Shown here piece after piece: positions 1-6,480 of a stretch of 6,563 nt of DNA (its first letter is position 1; each line of letters begins with the position of its first letter). A model generated the notes under the pieces. That model was not told the origin of the DNA, did not search any database, and saw only the letters and a program-made list of their open reading frames with translations. Location: NCBI GenBank assembly GCA_007571115.1, contig RKSA01000256.1:1-6563 (forward strand), given 5' to 3'. Source of the DNA: Gammaproteobacteria bacterium. Lineage in GTDB: Bacteria > Pseudomonadota > Gammaproteobacteria > Pseudomonadales > Pseudohongiellaceae. Made by a program: the position numbers and the translations under genes.

Positions 1-225
1 GTAGAGTTCTTCGCCTTCGACGAGGACCGTAATCCCCCGGGGGAAGGTCAGCTCGGCGTCAGATTGGCGCTCGTATGAGAATTCATCGGCAGCCACAGGT
101 GGCGCGACCGCGAGCAGGGCGGCAGCGCAGGCGCCGGCAAGCAGGGCGAGAGGCCGGGGCATCAGGCCGTCCAGTGTCTTGGCGAGCGAAACCTTTGTCG
201 GGAAAACCTTCTCTTTAATGTTCAT
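1..225 (-). CDS. Exported protein of unknown function, N-terminal part only
   Basis: I do not recognise this gene. It runs off the left edge, so only its first 75 residues are visible. They begin MNIKEKVF and have a basic N-region, a hydrophobic stretch at about 26-41 (LALLAGACAAALLAVA), and a likely signal peptidase I site PVAA|DEF after residue 46. The protein is therefore probably periplasmic or outer-membrane. The mature part begins acidic and polar and contains TFPRGITVLVEGEELY, which suggests beta structure but no family I can name. The ATG at 225 is chosen because GGAG sits 9 nt upstream at 235-238 and a promoter lies at 262-291. An in-frame ATG at 162 would give a more usual 25-residue signal peptide but lacks a good ribosome-binding site. 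The cysteine at residue 33 is not preceded by a proper lipobox, so a lipoprotein is unlikely. Export is fairly secure; function is unknown. Confidence 0.72.
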   Translation of the reverse strand, partial: MNIKEKVFPTKVSLAKTLDGLMPRPLALLAGACAAALLAVAPPVAADEFSYERQSDAELTFPRGITVLVEGEELY

Positions 226-261
226 TGCTGCGCTCTCCTCCCGGAGTCAATGATGACGCGA

Positions 262-291
262 ATTCTACGCTCTCCCCTCCCCCTGCGTCAA
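262..291 (-). promoter_or_regulatory. Sigma70-type promoter for the exported-protein gene
   Basis: On the minus strand a -35 hexamer TTGACG (286-291) is followed after 18 nt by a -10 hexamer TAGAAT (262-267). Each differs from consensus by one base. An A/T-rich stretch (AAATTTGTTT) lies directly upstream of the -35 box and could act as an UP element. Transcription would start near 254, giving a leader of about 29 nt before the ATG at 225. The promoter separates this gene from the pdxB operon. It is identified by eye, not tested. Confidence 0.6.
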
Positions 292-339
292 AACAAATTT
301 TCCTTGCCTTGGTCGATGTTTTTCTTGTGCCTGCAGCGG

Positions 340-370
340 GCTTCCCTCGCCCCCAAGCAGGGAGAGAAGC
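340..370 (-). other. Stem-loop downstream of pdxB, possible transcript end
   Basis: In minus-strand RNA, positions 362-370 and 340-348 can form a 9-bp stem with one G-U pair and a 13-nt loop. A smaller perfect 5-bp stem (AGCGG/CCGCT, tetraloop) lies at 394-407. Neither is followed by a U-tract, so neither is a standard intrinsic terminator. They lie between the pdxB stop and the next promoter, where the operon transcript should end, so a Rho-dependent end or a protective 3' structure is possible. Nothing else was found between 292 and 477. Confidence 0.25.
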
Positions 371-477
371 ACGGCGAGCGTAAACCAGGCTGAAGCGGAA
401 GTCCGCTGCGAATCACCTGCAAGAGCGCCCTGCCCTGGGGTGGCTGCTCCTGTCGGGCCTTGCTGGCTGCTTCGAGG

Positions 478-1662
478 CTAGCGCGTTGCCAGGAGGCGGA
501 AGCCGAGCTTGCGTAGCCAGGCTCTTTGCTCTTCGGTCAGATGCTCGATGCCGAACACGCTGGTGGCGGCGAATTGCTGGCGCTGCAGGGCTGGCTTGCG
601 CAGGCGGTCGAATTCGTCGGCGATGAGGTTTCGCTCGGGCGCCTGGCATTGCGCGCAGATCCAGCGCTTGAAGTGAGCGCTGCGTTGCTCGATCGCGAGG
701 CATTGTCTGGGAACTTGCCAATGGCCTAGGCTGCCAGCCCCGTCCGGGGCTATCGTCACGCTTGCTGCGGTCTTGCCGGTCTTGTCAGCCTGGGCGGCTT
801 GCCAAGGCGCGGGCTCGGGCAGATCGAAATGCTTCGTCAACTGCTTCGCGAGCAGCATCGTCGCTGCCAGCTTGGCTTGCTCGCTATAGCCGGCGATATG
901 CGCAGTCGCCAGGCTTGCCTTGGCCACGAGTTCAGGGTTGACCCAGGGCTCGTTTTCCCAAACATCGATCATGCAATGCAGGTCGCCGCGCTCGGCGAGC
1001 CTTGCGAGCAAGGCCCGCTCGTCGATGACTCCTCCCCTGCTCGTTTGCAAGATCGCCGTTCCTGGACGAAGCCTGGCGATCGCTGCGGCATCAAGAAGGC
1101 CCGCCGTCGGATGGTTTCCGAAGTCAGTCAATGGCACGTGCAAGCTGACGAGTTCGCAGTCGAGCGCTGCCGCCAGCGGCTGGTAGTCGAACTCGGCTTG
1201 CGTCGCCGCTTCCGCCAGTGGCGGATCGCAGACGACGACTTCGTGCCCCAGCGATTGCAGGCGCCGTGCCAGGCGGCCGCCGATGGCGCCTGCGCCAACA
1301 ATTCCGATGCGCCCGCCTGCCGGGTCGAAACTCCCGCTCAGCACCAGCGAGGCGAGTGCGCCGAGACAGTATTCAACGACCGCAGTGGCATTCGCGCCCC
1401 GTGCATGGGCGAGCGCGATTCCCGCCTGGCGAAGCCAGCGAAGGTCGATATGGTCGGTGCCGCTCGTCGCAGTGGCGACGAATTGCACCGTGCTGCCTTC
1501 GAGCAGCTCGCGGTTGACCCGCGATACCGAGCGAACGAGCAAGGCATCGGCGCCGCGCAGGTCGTCGCGGCCGATGCTCCGCCCCGGCAGCAAGACGAGT
1601 TCGCCCAATGGCCGAAAAATTCGCTCGACTGCGAAAATGTCCCGGTCAGCGACGATCTTCAT
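478..1662 (-). CDS. pdxB: Erythronate-4-phosphate dehydrogenase PdxB
   Basis: PdxB oxidises 4-phospho-D-erythronate to 2-oxo-3-hydroxy-4-phosphobutanoate, the second step of the DXP-dependent route to pyridoxal 5'-phosphate, in the cytoplasm. The 394-residue product is close to the usual length (E. coli about 378). It has the D-2-hydroxyacid dehydrogenase layout: an N-terminal substrate-domain segment (LLVRSVSRVN at 41-50, TSGTDH at 66-71), an NAD-binding core with GIVGAGAIGG (120-129) and Asp146 at the end of the second strand, and catalytic residues Arg209 (TSRGG), Glu238 (ENEP) and His255 (AHIAGY). The C-terminal part, about 286-394, matches the PdxB dimerisation domain (DEFDRLRK, LRKLGF). 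A CAQC motif at 336-339 is unusual. The ATG gives the canonical MKI start but has no clear Shine-Dalgarno. It lies 66 nt after tusA with no visible terminator, so it is probably the last gene of the operon. Confidence 0.95.
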   Translation of the reverse strand: MKIVADRDIFAVERIFRPLGELVLLPGRSIGRDDLRGADALLVRSVSRVNRELLEGSTVQFVATATSGTDHIDLRWLRQAGIALAHARGANATAVVEYCLGALASLVLSGSFDPAGGRIGIVGAGAIGGRLARRLQSLGHEVVVCDPPLAEAATQAEFDYQPLAAALDCELVSLHVPLTDFGNHPTAGLLDAAAIARLRPGTAILQTSRGGVIDERALLARLAERGDLHCMIDVWENEPWVNPELVAKASLATAHIAGYSEQAKLAATMLLAKQLTKHFDLPEPAPWQAAQADKTGKTAASVTIAPDGAGSLGHWQVPRQCLAIEQRSAHFKRWICAQCQAPERNLIADEFDRLRKPALQRQQFAATSVFGIEHLTEEQRAWLRKLGFRLLATR

Positions 1663-1728
1663 GACGAAAGCTCAGTGTGATTCCAGTGCCGCATTCCCGG
1701 AAAACCTGCCGGCTTCGTTCGGGGGTGT

Positions 1729-2007
1729 TCAGTCATTTTCGGGCTTCTTGCGGATCAGGTAGGTGTGTTTGCCGTCCTGGTGCTGTTCTTCGATCAGTTC
1801 GTGGCCGAGGTAGAGGCAGAATTTGGGGATGTCCCGGGTTGTTGATGGGTCGGTGGCGGTGATTCGCAGTTGCTCGCCGCCGGCGAGTGTCCTGATCTTG
1901 TCGTGGAGCAGCATCACCGGCTCGGGGCAGAACAGCCCGCAGGCGTCGACCTCGAGCGTTGCGGAGGCTGAATCCCGAGTGATCGATGGCGGCGATTTTT
2001 CGTTCAT
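1729..2007 (-). CDS. tusA: Sulfur carrier protein TusA
   Basis: TusA is a small cytoplasmic sulfur carrier. It takes persulfide sulfur from the cysteine desulfurase IscS and passes it on, classically to TusBCD-TusE-MnmA for 2-thiolation of wobble uridine 34 in tRNA. The 92-residue product carries the family signature CPEPVM with the acceptor Cys27, and the conserved ATDPSTTRDIPKFC segment at 51-64, ending in YLIRK. The N-terminus is a few residues longer than E. coli TusA. An extra Cys23 gives a CxxxC arrangement with Cys27. Its ATG overlaps the stop of the preceding yheU-family gene as ATGA and has only a weak ribosome-binding site, so it is probably translated by coupling. The full TTRDIPKFC match makes TusA much more likely than another SirA-like protein such as YedF. 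Confidence 0.95.
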   Translation of the reverse strand: MNEKSPPSITRDSASATLEVDACGLFCPEPVMLLHDKIRTLAGGEQLRITATDPSTTRDIPKFCLYLGHELIEEQHQDGKHTYLIRKKPEND

Positions 2008-2213
2008 GGCTGCTTGACGTGGAGCTGGCAGGTTCCGGAGCTGGAATCATGGCTGAGGCCGAGCTTGCCGCTTTGCAATTGCGCGCGAACCTCGGCGACC
2101 TTTTGCGCAAGGCTGCGCTCCCTGGCGCCGTATTCGGTTCCTTCCCGGGTAACGAATTCCTCGATGATCGCAGTCAATGCGTCGTCAGACAGCTTCTGCC
2201 AGGGAATTTCCAT
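2004..2213 (-). CDS. yheU: UPF0270 (YheU-family) protein
   Basis: This 69-residue protein belongs to the uncharacterised UPF0270 family, represented by E. coli YheU. The match is clear in the N-terminal two thirds: MEIPWQKLS, then EEFVTREGTEYG at about 18-29, then ERSLAQKVAEVRAQLQSG at about 32-49. The C-terminal tail diverges. It is probably a small, mostly helical cytoplasmic protein; no function is known for the family. The start at 2213 is chosen over an upstream in-frame start at 2318 because the family begins at MxIPWQ, and because AAGG lies 8 nt upstream. The first 29 bp overlap the end of ttcA and the stop overlaps the tusA start as ATGA. Its place between two tRNA-sulfur genes suggests, without proving, a role in that area. 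The symbol is by family resemblance. Confidence 0.9.
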   Translation of the reverse strand: MEIPWQKLSDDALTAIIEEFVTREGTEYGARERSLAQKVAEVRAQLQSGKLGLSHDSSSGTCQLHVKQP

Positions 2214-3081
2214 GTTCGCTGCCTTCGCTGCCCTCGTTCCCGTCGTTGCCTTGACGGGTAATGCGCAAATCGTGAAAGGGAAACAGGCTCGTGTCGGCGA
2301 GTTGCGAGGGAGCGACATTGCAAATGCCGCGAAAGATCGATTCGACCCGGCCCGGATGCCGCCGCTGCCAGTCTTGCAGCATCGCCTTGACCGCCTGCCG
2401 CTGCAAGTTGTCCTGGGCGCCGCACAGATTGCAGGGAATGATCGGGAACTGCTTCAGCCGCGCGTATTTGGCGATTTCGCGCTCGCGGCAATACGCCAGC
2501 GGCCGGATGACGATGTTGCGCTGGTCGTCGCTGAGCAGCTTGGGAGGCATCGCTTTCAGCTTGCCGCCGTGAAACAGGTTGAGGAACAGCGTTTCGACGA
2601 TATCGTCGCGATGATGGCCGAGGGCGATCTTGTCAGCGCCGAGCTGCGCCGCGAACTTGTAGAGAATTCCCCTGCGCAGGCGTGAGCAGAGGCCGCAGTA
2701 CGTCTTCCCCGAGGGAATCTTGTCGGTGACGATCGAATACGTGTCCTGCTCGATGATCGTGTGGGCGATGCCGCGCTCGCGCAGATAGCCGGGCAATATG
2801 CCGGCGGGAAATCCAGGCTGTTTCTGATCGAGATTGACCGCGTGCAAGTCGAAGCGGATCGGTGCGTGCCGCTGCAGGTTGAGCAGTATGTCGAGCAGCA
2901 CGTGGGAATCCTTGCCGCCGGACAGGCAGACGAGCACCAGGTCGCCTTCCTCGATCATGCGGAAATCGGCGATGGCCCGGCCCACGTCGCGGCGCAGGTT
3001 TTTCTGGCAGCGCTTCCGCTCGTAGCCAGTCTTGCGCAAGGCAGGCGCTAGAGCCTGCTGCCCGGCATCGGTGGCGATCAC
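2185..3081 (-). CDS. ttcA: tRNA 2-thiocytidine(32) synthetase TtcA
   Basis: TtcA converts cytidine 32 in the anticodon loop of certain tRNAs to 2-thiocytidine, using ATP to activate the base and an iron-sulfur cluster to deliver sulfur that originates from IscS. The predicted 298 residues show the PP-loop ATPase motif SGGKDS at 54-59, CGLC at 129-132, GHHRDD at 155-160, PPKLLSDD at 179-186, RPLAYCRE at 193-200 and CNLC at 217-220. Cysteines of the two CxxC pairs supply the cluster ligands in this family. I place the start at GTG 3081, overlapping the fadA stop as GTGA, because GGAG lies 5 nt upstream at 3087-3090. An in-frame ATG at 3126 would overlap fadA by 49 bp and add 15 residues unlike the family. 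The C-terminus ends in a Gly/Ser/Glu-rich tail partly encoded by a 9-bp tandem repeat. Confidence 0.96.
   Translation of the reverse strand: MIATDAGQQALAPALRKTGYERKRCQKNLRRDVGRAIADFRMIEEGDLVLVCLSGGKDSHVLLDILLNLQRHAPIRFDLHAVNLDQKQPGFPAGILPGYLRERGIAHTIIEQDTYSIVTDKIPSGKTYCGLCSRLRRGILYKFAAQLGADKIALGHHRDDIVETLFLNLFHGGKLKAMPPKLLSDDQRNIVIRPLAYCREREIAKYARLKQFPIIPCNLCGAQDNLQRQAVKAMLQDWQRRHPGRVESIFRGICNVAPSQLADTSLFPFHDLRITRQGNDGNEGSEGSEHGNSLAEAV
2215..2250. repeat. 9-bp tandem repeat, four degenerate units
   Basis: On the plus strand the units read TTCGCTGCC, TTCGCTGCC, CTCGTTCCC and GTCGTTGCC: two identical copies and two diverged ones. On the coding strand they encode GND-GNE-GSE-GSE in the TtcA tail. 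The AAGG used as the yheU ribosome-binding site is formed at the junction of the two identical units (2222-2225). The period is a multiple of three, so copy-number change would keep the ttcA frame. Confidence 0.75.
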
Positions 3082-4253
3082 ACCCGCTCCACCACGGTCG
3101 CGATTCCCTGGCCGAGGCCGATGCACATCGTCGCCAGCCCCAGGGTCGCATCGCGAGCTTCCATGTTGTTCAGCAAGGTCGTGACGATTCGCGCACCGGA
3201 ACAGCCGAGGGGATGCCCCAGAGCGATCGCCCCGCCTCGCAGGTTGACCTTTTCGTCGAGCTCATCGAGCACGCCGAGATCCTGCAAGACGGGCAAGGAC
3301 TGCGCGGCAAAGGCCTCGTTGAGCTCGATGCAGTCGAGATCGTCGAGCTTCAGGCCGGTCTTGCGCAATGCCTTGCGCGACGCCGGCACCGGCCCGTATC
3401 CCATGATCGAGGGATCGACCCCGGCCCAGGCCATCGACCTGATCCGCGCGCGAACTTGCAGCCCGAGCGCTTGGGCGCGTTCCGCAGACAGAACGAGCAG
3501 GGCCGAAGCGCCATCGGCGAGCTGGGATGAGGTTCCGGCGGTCACGGTACCCTGGGCAGGATCGAATGCCGGCGCCAATTGCGCCAGGGCTTCCAGGCTG
3601 GTGTCGGGGCGGATCGTCTGGTCGTGCTCGATCAGTTCGCTGACTCCATCGGCATCATGGCCCTGCACCGGAACGATTTCGCGATCAAAGCCGCCATTCG
3701 CCCGCGCCTCGGCCGCGAGCCGATGCGAGCGGACGGCAAACTGCTCCTGGATGAGGCGGTCGATCTTGTGCATCCGCGCCAGCACTTCGGCAGTCACCCC
3801 CATCATCCACGCCGCCCTGGCGATGTGCAGCGAGGCGCGAGGGTCGGGATCGACTCCATGGGTCATGCCGACGTGCCCCATGTGCTCGACTCCGCCAACG
3901 ACGAACTGGTCGCCGTTGTCGCTCATGATCGACATCGCGGCGCTGTGCAGCGCCGACATCGACGAGCCGCAGAGGCGGTTCACGGTCTGGCCGCAAACGC
4001 TGTGGGGAAGCACCGACAGCAGGCTCGCGTTGCGAGCGATGTTCCAGCCCTGCTCGAGGGTCTGGTTGACACAGCCCCAGATGACGTCCTCGGTTTCCGC
4101 CGGCGGCACGTGGGGATTGCGTTCGAACAGGGCGTCGATCAAGGCTGCGGAAAGCTGTTCAGCACGGATGTGACGAAAAGCGCCGTTCTTCGAACGCGCC
4201 ATCGGCGTGCGAACCGCATCGACGATGACCGCGTCTCTGGCTGGATCTGTCAT
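3078..4253 (-). CDS. fadA: 3-ketoacyl-CoA thiolase FadA (beta subunit)
   Basis: FadA carries out the last step of beta-oxidation, the CoA-dependent cleavage of 3-ketoacyl-CoA to acetyl-CoA and a shortened acyl-CoA. It acts in the cytoplasm as the beta subunit of the alpha2-beta2 FadBA complex. The 391-residue product matches the usual FadA length (E. coli 387). The thiolase catalytic set is complete: nucleophile Cys95 in NRLCGSSM, NEAF at 312-315, His347 in GGAIALGHPLGCSG, and Cys377 in MCIGLGQG. The N-terminal RTPMARSKNGAFR is typical of the FadA branch rather than biosynthetic PhaA/AtoB thiolases. Its ATG overlaps the fadB stop as ATGA, and AAGAGGA at 4261-4267 gives a strong ribosome-binding site 7 nt upstream. 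It is fully consistent with pairing to the adjacent fadB. Confidence 0.97.
   Translation of the reverse strand: MTDPARDAVIVDAVRTPMARSKNGAFRHIRAEQLSAALIDALFERNPHVPPAETEDVIWGCVNQTLEQGWNIARNASLLSVLPHSVCGQTVNRLCGSSMSALHSAAMSIMSDNGDQFVVGGVEHMGHVGMTHGVDPDPRASLHIARAAWMMGVTAEVLARMHKIDRLIQEQFAVRSHRLAAEARANGGFDREIVPVQGHDADGVSELIEHDQTIRPDTSLEALAQLAPAFDPAQGTVTAGTSSQLADGASALLVLSAERAQALGLQVRARIRSMAWAGVDPSIMGYGPVPASRKALRKTGLKLDDLDCIELNEAFAAQSLPVLQDLGVLDELDEKVNLRGGAIALGHPLGCSGARIVTTLLNNMEARDATLGLATMCIGLGQGIATVVERV
3087..3090 (-). promoter_or_regulatory. Ribosome-binding site of ttcA within fadA
   Basis: GGAG on the minus strand, inside the last codons of fadA, is 5 nt before the GTG at 3081. It supports the GTG start and re-initiation coupled to termination of fadA translation. 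Confidence 0.6.
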
Positions 4254-6430
4254 GGGCCTGTCCTCTTTGTTGCCTGATCTGCCTGATACGCTTGATAGAA
4301 AGTCTCGTCGGCCGCAGCCATGGCGCGCATGCTTCCGGGCGGATAGTACAGGCTGCCGAGATCCTCGTAGCGGTCGGCCAGGGCGCAGAAGCGATCGAGC
4401 CCGTAATTGTCGACATGGCGCAAGGCGCCGCCGCGAAAAGCCGGAAAGCCGAGCCCGAGAACGAGCCCCATATCGACTTCGACGGCGCTAGAAACGATGC
4501 CGTCCTCGAGGCAGCGAACCGCCTCCAGGCACATCGCGACCATCATGCGGTCGCGGATTTCCTGATCGTCGAACTTCTTGTTGCCGGCGCGAGCCGGAGC
4601 AATCACGGTTTCGAGGTCGGTGCGGGGCAGCTTGACTCGCTTGCCGTTCTTGCCGGTTTCGTGGCGATAGAAGCCGAGGCCGCTTTTCTGCCCGAGGGCG
4701 CCTTGGCGATACAGCAGGTCGAGAGCGTTCTCGTCGCCCGAGGCCATTCGCGAATAGCCTTCGCCGAGCACTTTCTGGCAATGCACGGCGGTATCGATGC
4801 CGATCACGTCGAGCAGCAACGCCGGGCCCATGGGCCAGCCGAAACGCTCCATGACCTGATCGATTCGCGCAAGCTCGGCGCCATCGCGAAGCAGAGAGAC
4901 AAAAGCGCTGAAATACGGAAACAGGATTCGATTGACGAGAAATCCCGGGCAGTCGCGGACGACGATCGGCGTCTTGCCCAGTGCCTTGGCGTAGCCGACC
5001 GTGGTCGCCACGGCAGCGTCGCTGCTCGCCGCGCCGCGGATGACTTCGACGAGGGGCATGACCGGAACCGGGTTGAAGAAATGCATGCCGCAGAAGTTTT
5101 CCGGCCTCTGCAAGGCGCCAGCGAGCGCGTTGATCGAGATCGTCGAGGTGTTGCTCGTGATGACCGTGTTTTCGGCAAGCGACCGTTCGAGCCCGGCGAG
5201 CAGTTCGCGCTTGACATCGAGGTTCTCGACCACGGCCTCGACGACGATGTCGGGCTCGCCGATCTGCCCGTCGTCGAGGGTCGGCTTGATCCGCCCGAGC
5301 ACTTCGACCATCGTCGCGGCGTCGATTCGCCCCTTGCGCAGGCGTTTGTCGAGCTGCTTGCGAACTTCTCCCATGCCGAGCTCGAGGCCCTGCCCGGCGA
5401 TATCCTTCATGACGACGGGAACACCCTTGAGCGCCGACTGGAAGGCGATCCCTCCCCCCATGATGCCGGCGCCGAGCACCGCAGCCGAATGCACCTTGGC
5501 AGCGTCGGGAAGCAGCTTTTTCGCTTTGCGCGCGAGGGCCTGCTCGCTGAGGAACATCTGCACGAGATTGCGGCAGACCTCGCCAGCGGCAAGCTGCAGG
5601 AAAACGCGGCGCTCGAGCTGCAAGGCAGCGCCGCGTTCCATTGCCGCCGCCTCGTGCATCAGCTCGACGGCAGCTCGCGGCGCCGGATAGTGCGGTCCTG
5701 CCTCGGCTTCGACCTTGGCCCTGGCGGTATCGAAGGCGACTTGCAGCTCCACCGGCGACAATTGCAATGGCGAGACCTTGCGCCGCCTGATGCCGCGATA
5801 GTCGAGCTTGCCTTCGTTGGCCTGGTCGATGAGCTTTCCGGCACCCGCGAGCAGGCGCTCCCGCGCGACGATGGCGTCGATAGCGCCGACGCGGAACGCC
5901 TGGTCGGCGCGAACGTGCTTGCCCGTGGCGATCCATTCGTTGGCATTGTCGGCACCGATCAGCCGCGGCAGCCGCACGGTTCCGCCAAAGCCGGGAACGA
6001 TGCCGAGCTTGACTTCGGGAAATCCGACGATGGCGCGTTCGGTGGCGATGCGGAAATCGGTCGCCACCGCCAGCTCGCAGCCGCCTCCGAGAGCGATTCC
6101 GTCAAGCGCGGTCACGGTGGGAAACGGCAGATCCTCGATGGCATTGAACAAGGCATTCGCCTGTTCGATCCAGAGCTGCAACTGCTCGCCATTGTCCTGG
6201 AACAGCCTGGGAAATTCGCCGATGTCAGCGCCAACGATGAAGGCCGGCTTGGAACTCGTCAACACCAGTCCGGCAACGCCGGACCGCGCGACTTCCCCGA
6301 TCGCCTGGCGCAGTTCCTCGAGGGTCGCGCGATCAAGCTTGTTCACCGAGGAGCTGGGCAGATTGAAGTCAAGCTGGGCAAAGCCCCCCGGCGTCCGGTC
6401 GACTTGCAAGGCCGTTCCTTTGAAAATCAT
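4250..6430 (-). CDS. fadB: Fatty-acid oxidation complex alpha subunit FadB
   Basis: FadB is the multifunctional alpha subunit of the beta-oxidation complex. It hydrates 2-enoyl-CoA to L-3-hydroxyacyl-CoA and oxidises this with NAD to 3-ketoacyl-CoA, which FadA cleaves. The 726 residues are near the E. coli length of 729. The enoyl-CoA hydratase domain (about 1-190) has FIVGADI at 64-70, Glu119 in GGGCEL and Glu139 in PEVKLGI, the two catalytic acids. The hydroxyacyl-CoA dehydrogenase part (about 312-600) has the dinucleotide-binding GAGIMGGG at 320-327, SNTSTISI at 426-433 and catalytic His450 in GMHFFNP. A second C-terminal helical domain follows, with GFPAFRGG at 661-668. The start at 6430 is chosen because the family begins M-I-x-x-G and GGAG lies 6 nt upstream; an in-frame TTG at 6472 would fall at the predicted transcription start. 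Confidence 0.97.
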   Translation of the reverse strand: MIFKGTALQVDRTPGGFAQLDFNLPSSSVNKLDRATLEELRQAIGEVARSGVAGLVLTSSKPAFIVGADIGEFPRLFQDNGEQLQLWIEQANALFNAIEDLPFPTVTALDGIALGGGCELAVATDFRIATERAIVGFPEVKLGIVPGFGGTVRLPRLIGADNANEWIATGKHVRADQAFRVGAIDAIVARERLLAGAGKLIDQANEGKLDYRGIRRRKVSPLQLSPVELQVAFDTARAKVEAEAGPHYPAPRAAVELMHEAAAMERGAALQLERRVFLQLAAGEVCRNLVQMFLSEQALARKAKKLLPDAAKVHSAAVLGAGIMGGGIAFQSALKGVPVVMKDIAGQGLELGMGEVRKQLDKRLRKGRIDAATMVEVLGRIKPTLDDGQIGEPDIVVEAVVENLDVKRELLAGLERSLAENTVITSNTSTISINALAGALQRPENFCGMHFFNPVPVMPLVEVIRGAASSDAAVATTVGYAKALGKTPIVVRDCPGFLVNRILFPYFSAFVSLLRDGAELARIDQVMERFGWPMGPALLLDVIGIDTAVHCQKVLGEGYSRMASGDENALDLLYRQGALGQKSGLGFYRHETGKNGKRVKLPRTDLETVIAPARAGNKKFDDQEIRDRMMVAMCLEAVRCLEDGIVSSAVEVDMGLVLGLGFPAFRGGALRHVDNYGLDRFCALADRYEDLGSLYYPPGSMRAMAAADETFYQAYQADQATKRTGP

Positions 6431-6436
6431 CGCAAA

Positions 6437-6443
6437 CTCCACC
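6437..6443 (-). promoter_or_regulatory. Ribosome-binding site of fadB
   Basis: GGTGGAG on the minus strand sits 6 nt before the ATG at 6430. It decides the start in favour of 6430 over the upstream in-frame codons at 6463 (ATG) and 6472 (TTG), neither of which has such a site. Confidence 0.7.
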
Positions 6444-6480
6444 CAGGCCCGCAAACAGCCCATCAGGCACAATAGATCGC

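Noticed and set aside
118..137. Lipoprotein signal in the exported protein (cysteine 33 in LAGAC)
   Set aside because: The residue at -3 is Ala rather than Leu/Val/Ile, and a good signal peptidase I site follows at residue 46.
799..1680. Plus-strand open frame (293 codons) opposite pdxB
   Set aside because: It lacks recognisable motifs and a ribosome-binding site and lies opposite a well-supported PdxB; a shadow frame.
1663..1728. Intrinsic terminator between tusA and pdxB
   Set aside because: Only short CCGG/CCGG and GCCG/CGGC pairings are possible and no U-tract follows.
2214..2318. Longer start for the yheU-family gene at 2318
   Set aside because: The added 35 residues lie inside ttcA in another frame and do not resemble the UPF0270 family, which starts at the MxIPWQ motif.
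3082..3126. Upstream ATG start of ttcA at 3126
   Set aside because: It would extend 49 bp into fadA with a Gly/Arg-rich extension unlike TtcA; the GTG at 3081 has a well-spaced GGAG.
3121..4277. Plus-strand open frames of 350 and 232 codons opposite fadA
   Set aside because: They overlap each other and fadA in different frames and have compositionally biased translations; shadows of the thiolase gene.
4292..6475. Very long plus-strand open frame (727 codons) opposite fadB
   Set aside because: It mirrors fadB almost end to end, and its translation is rich in D, H, R, A and G with no domain motif. It is a typical GC-rich antisense shadow of a gene whose minus-strand product has complete catalytic motifs.
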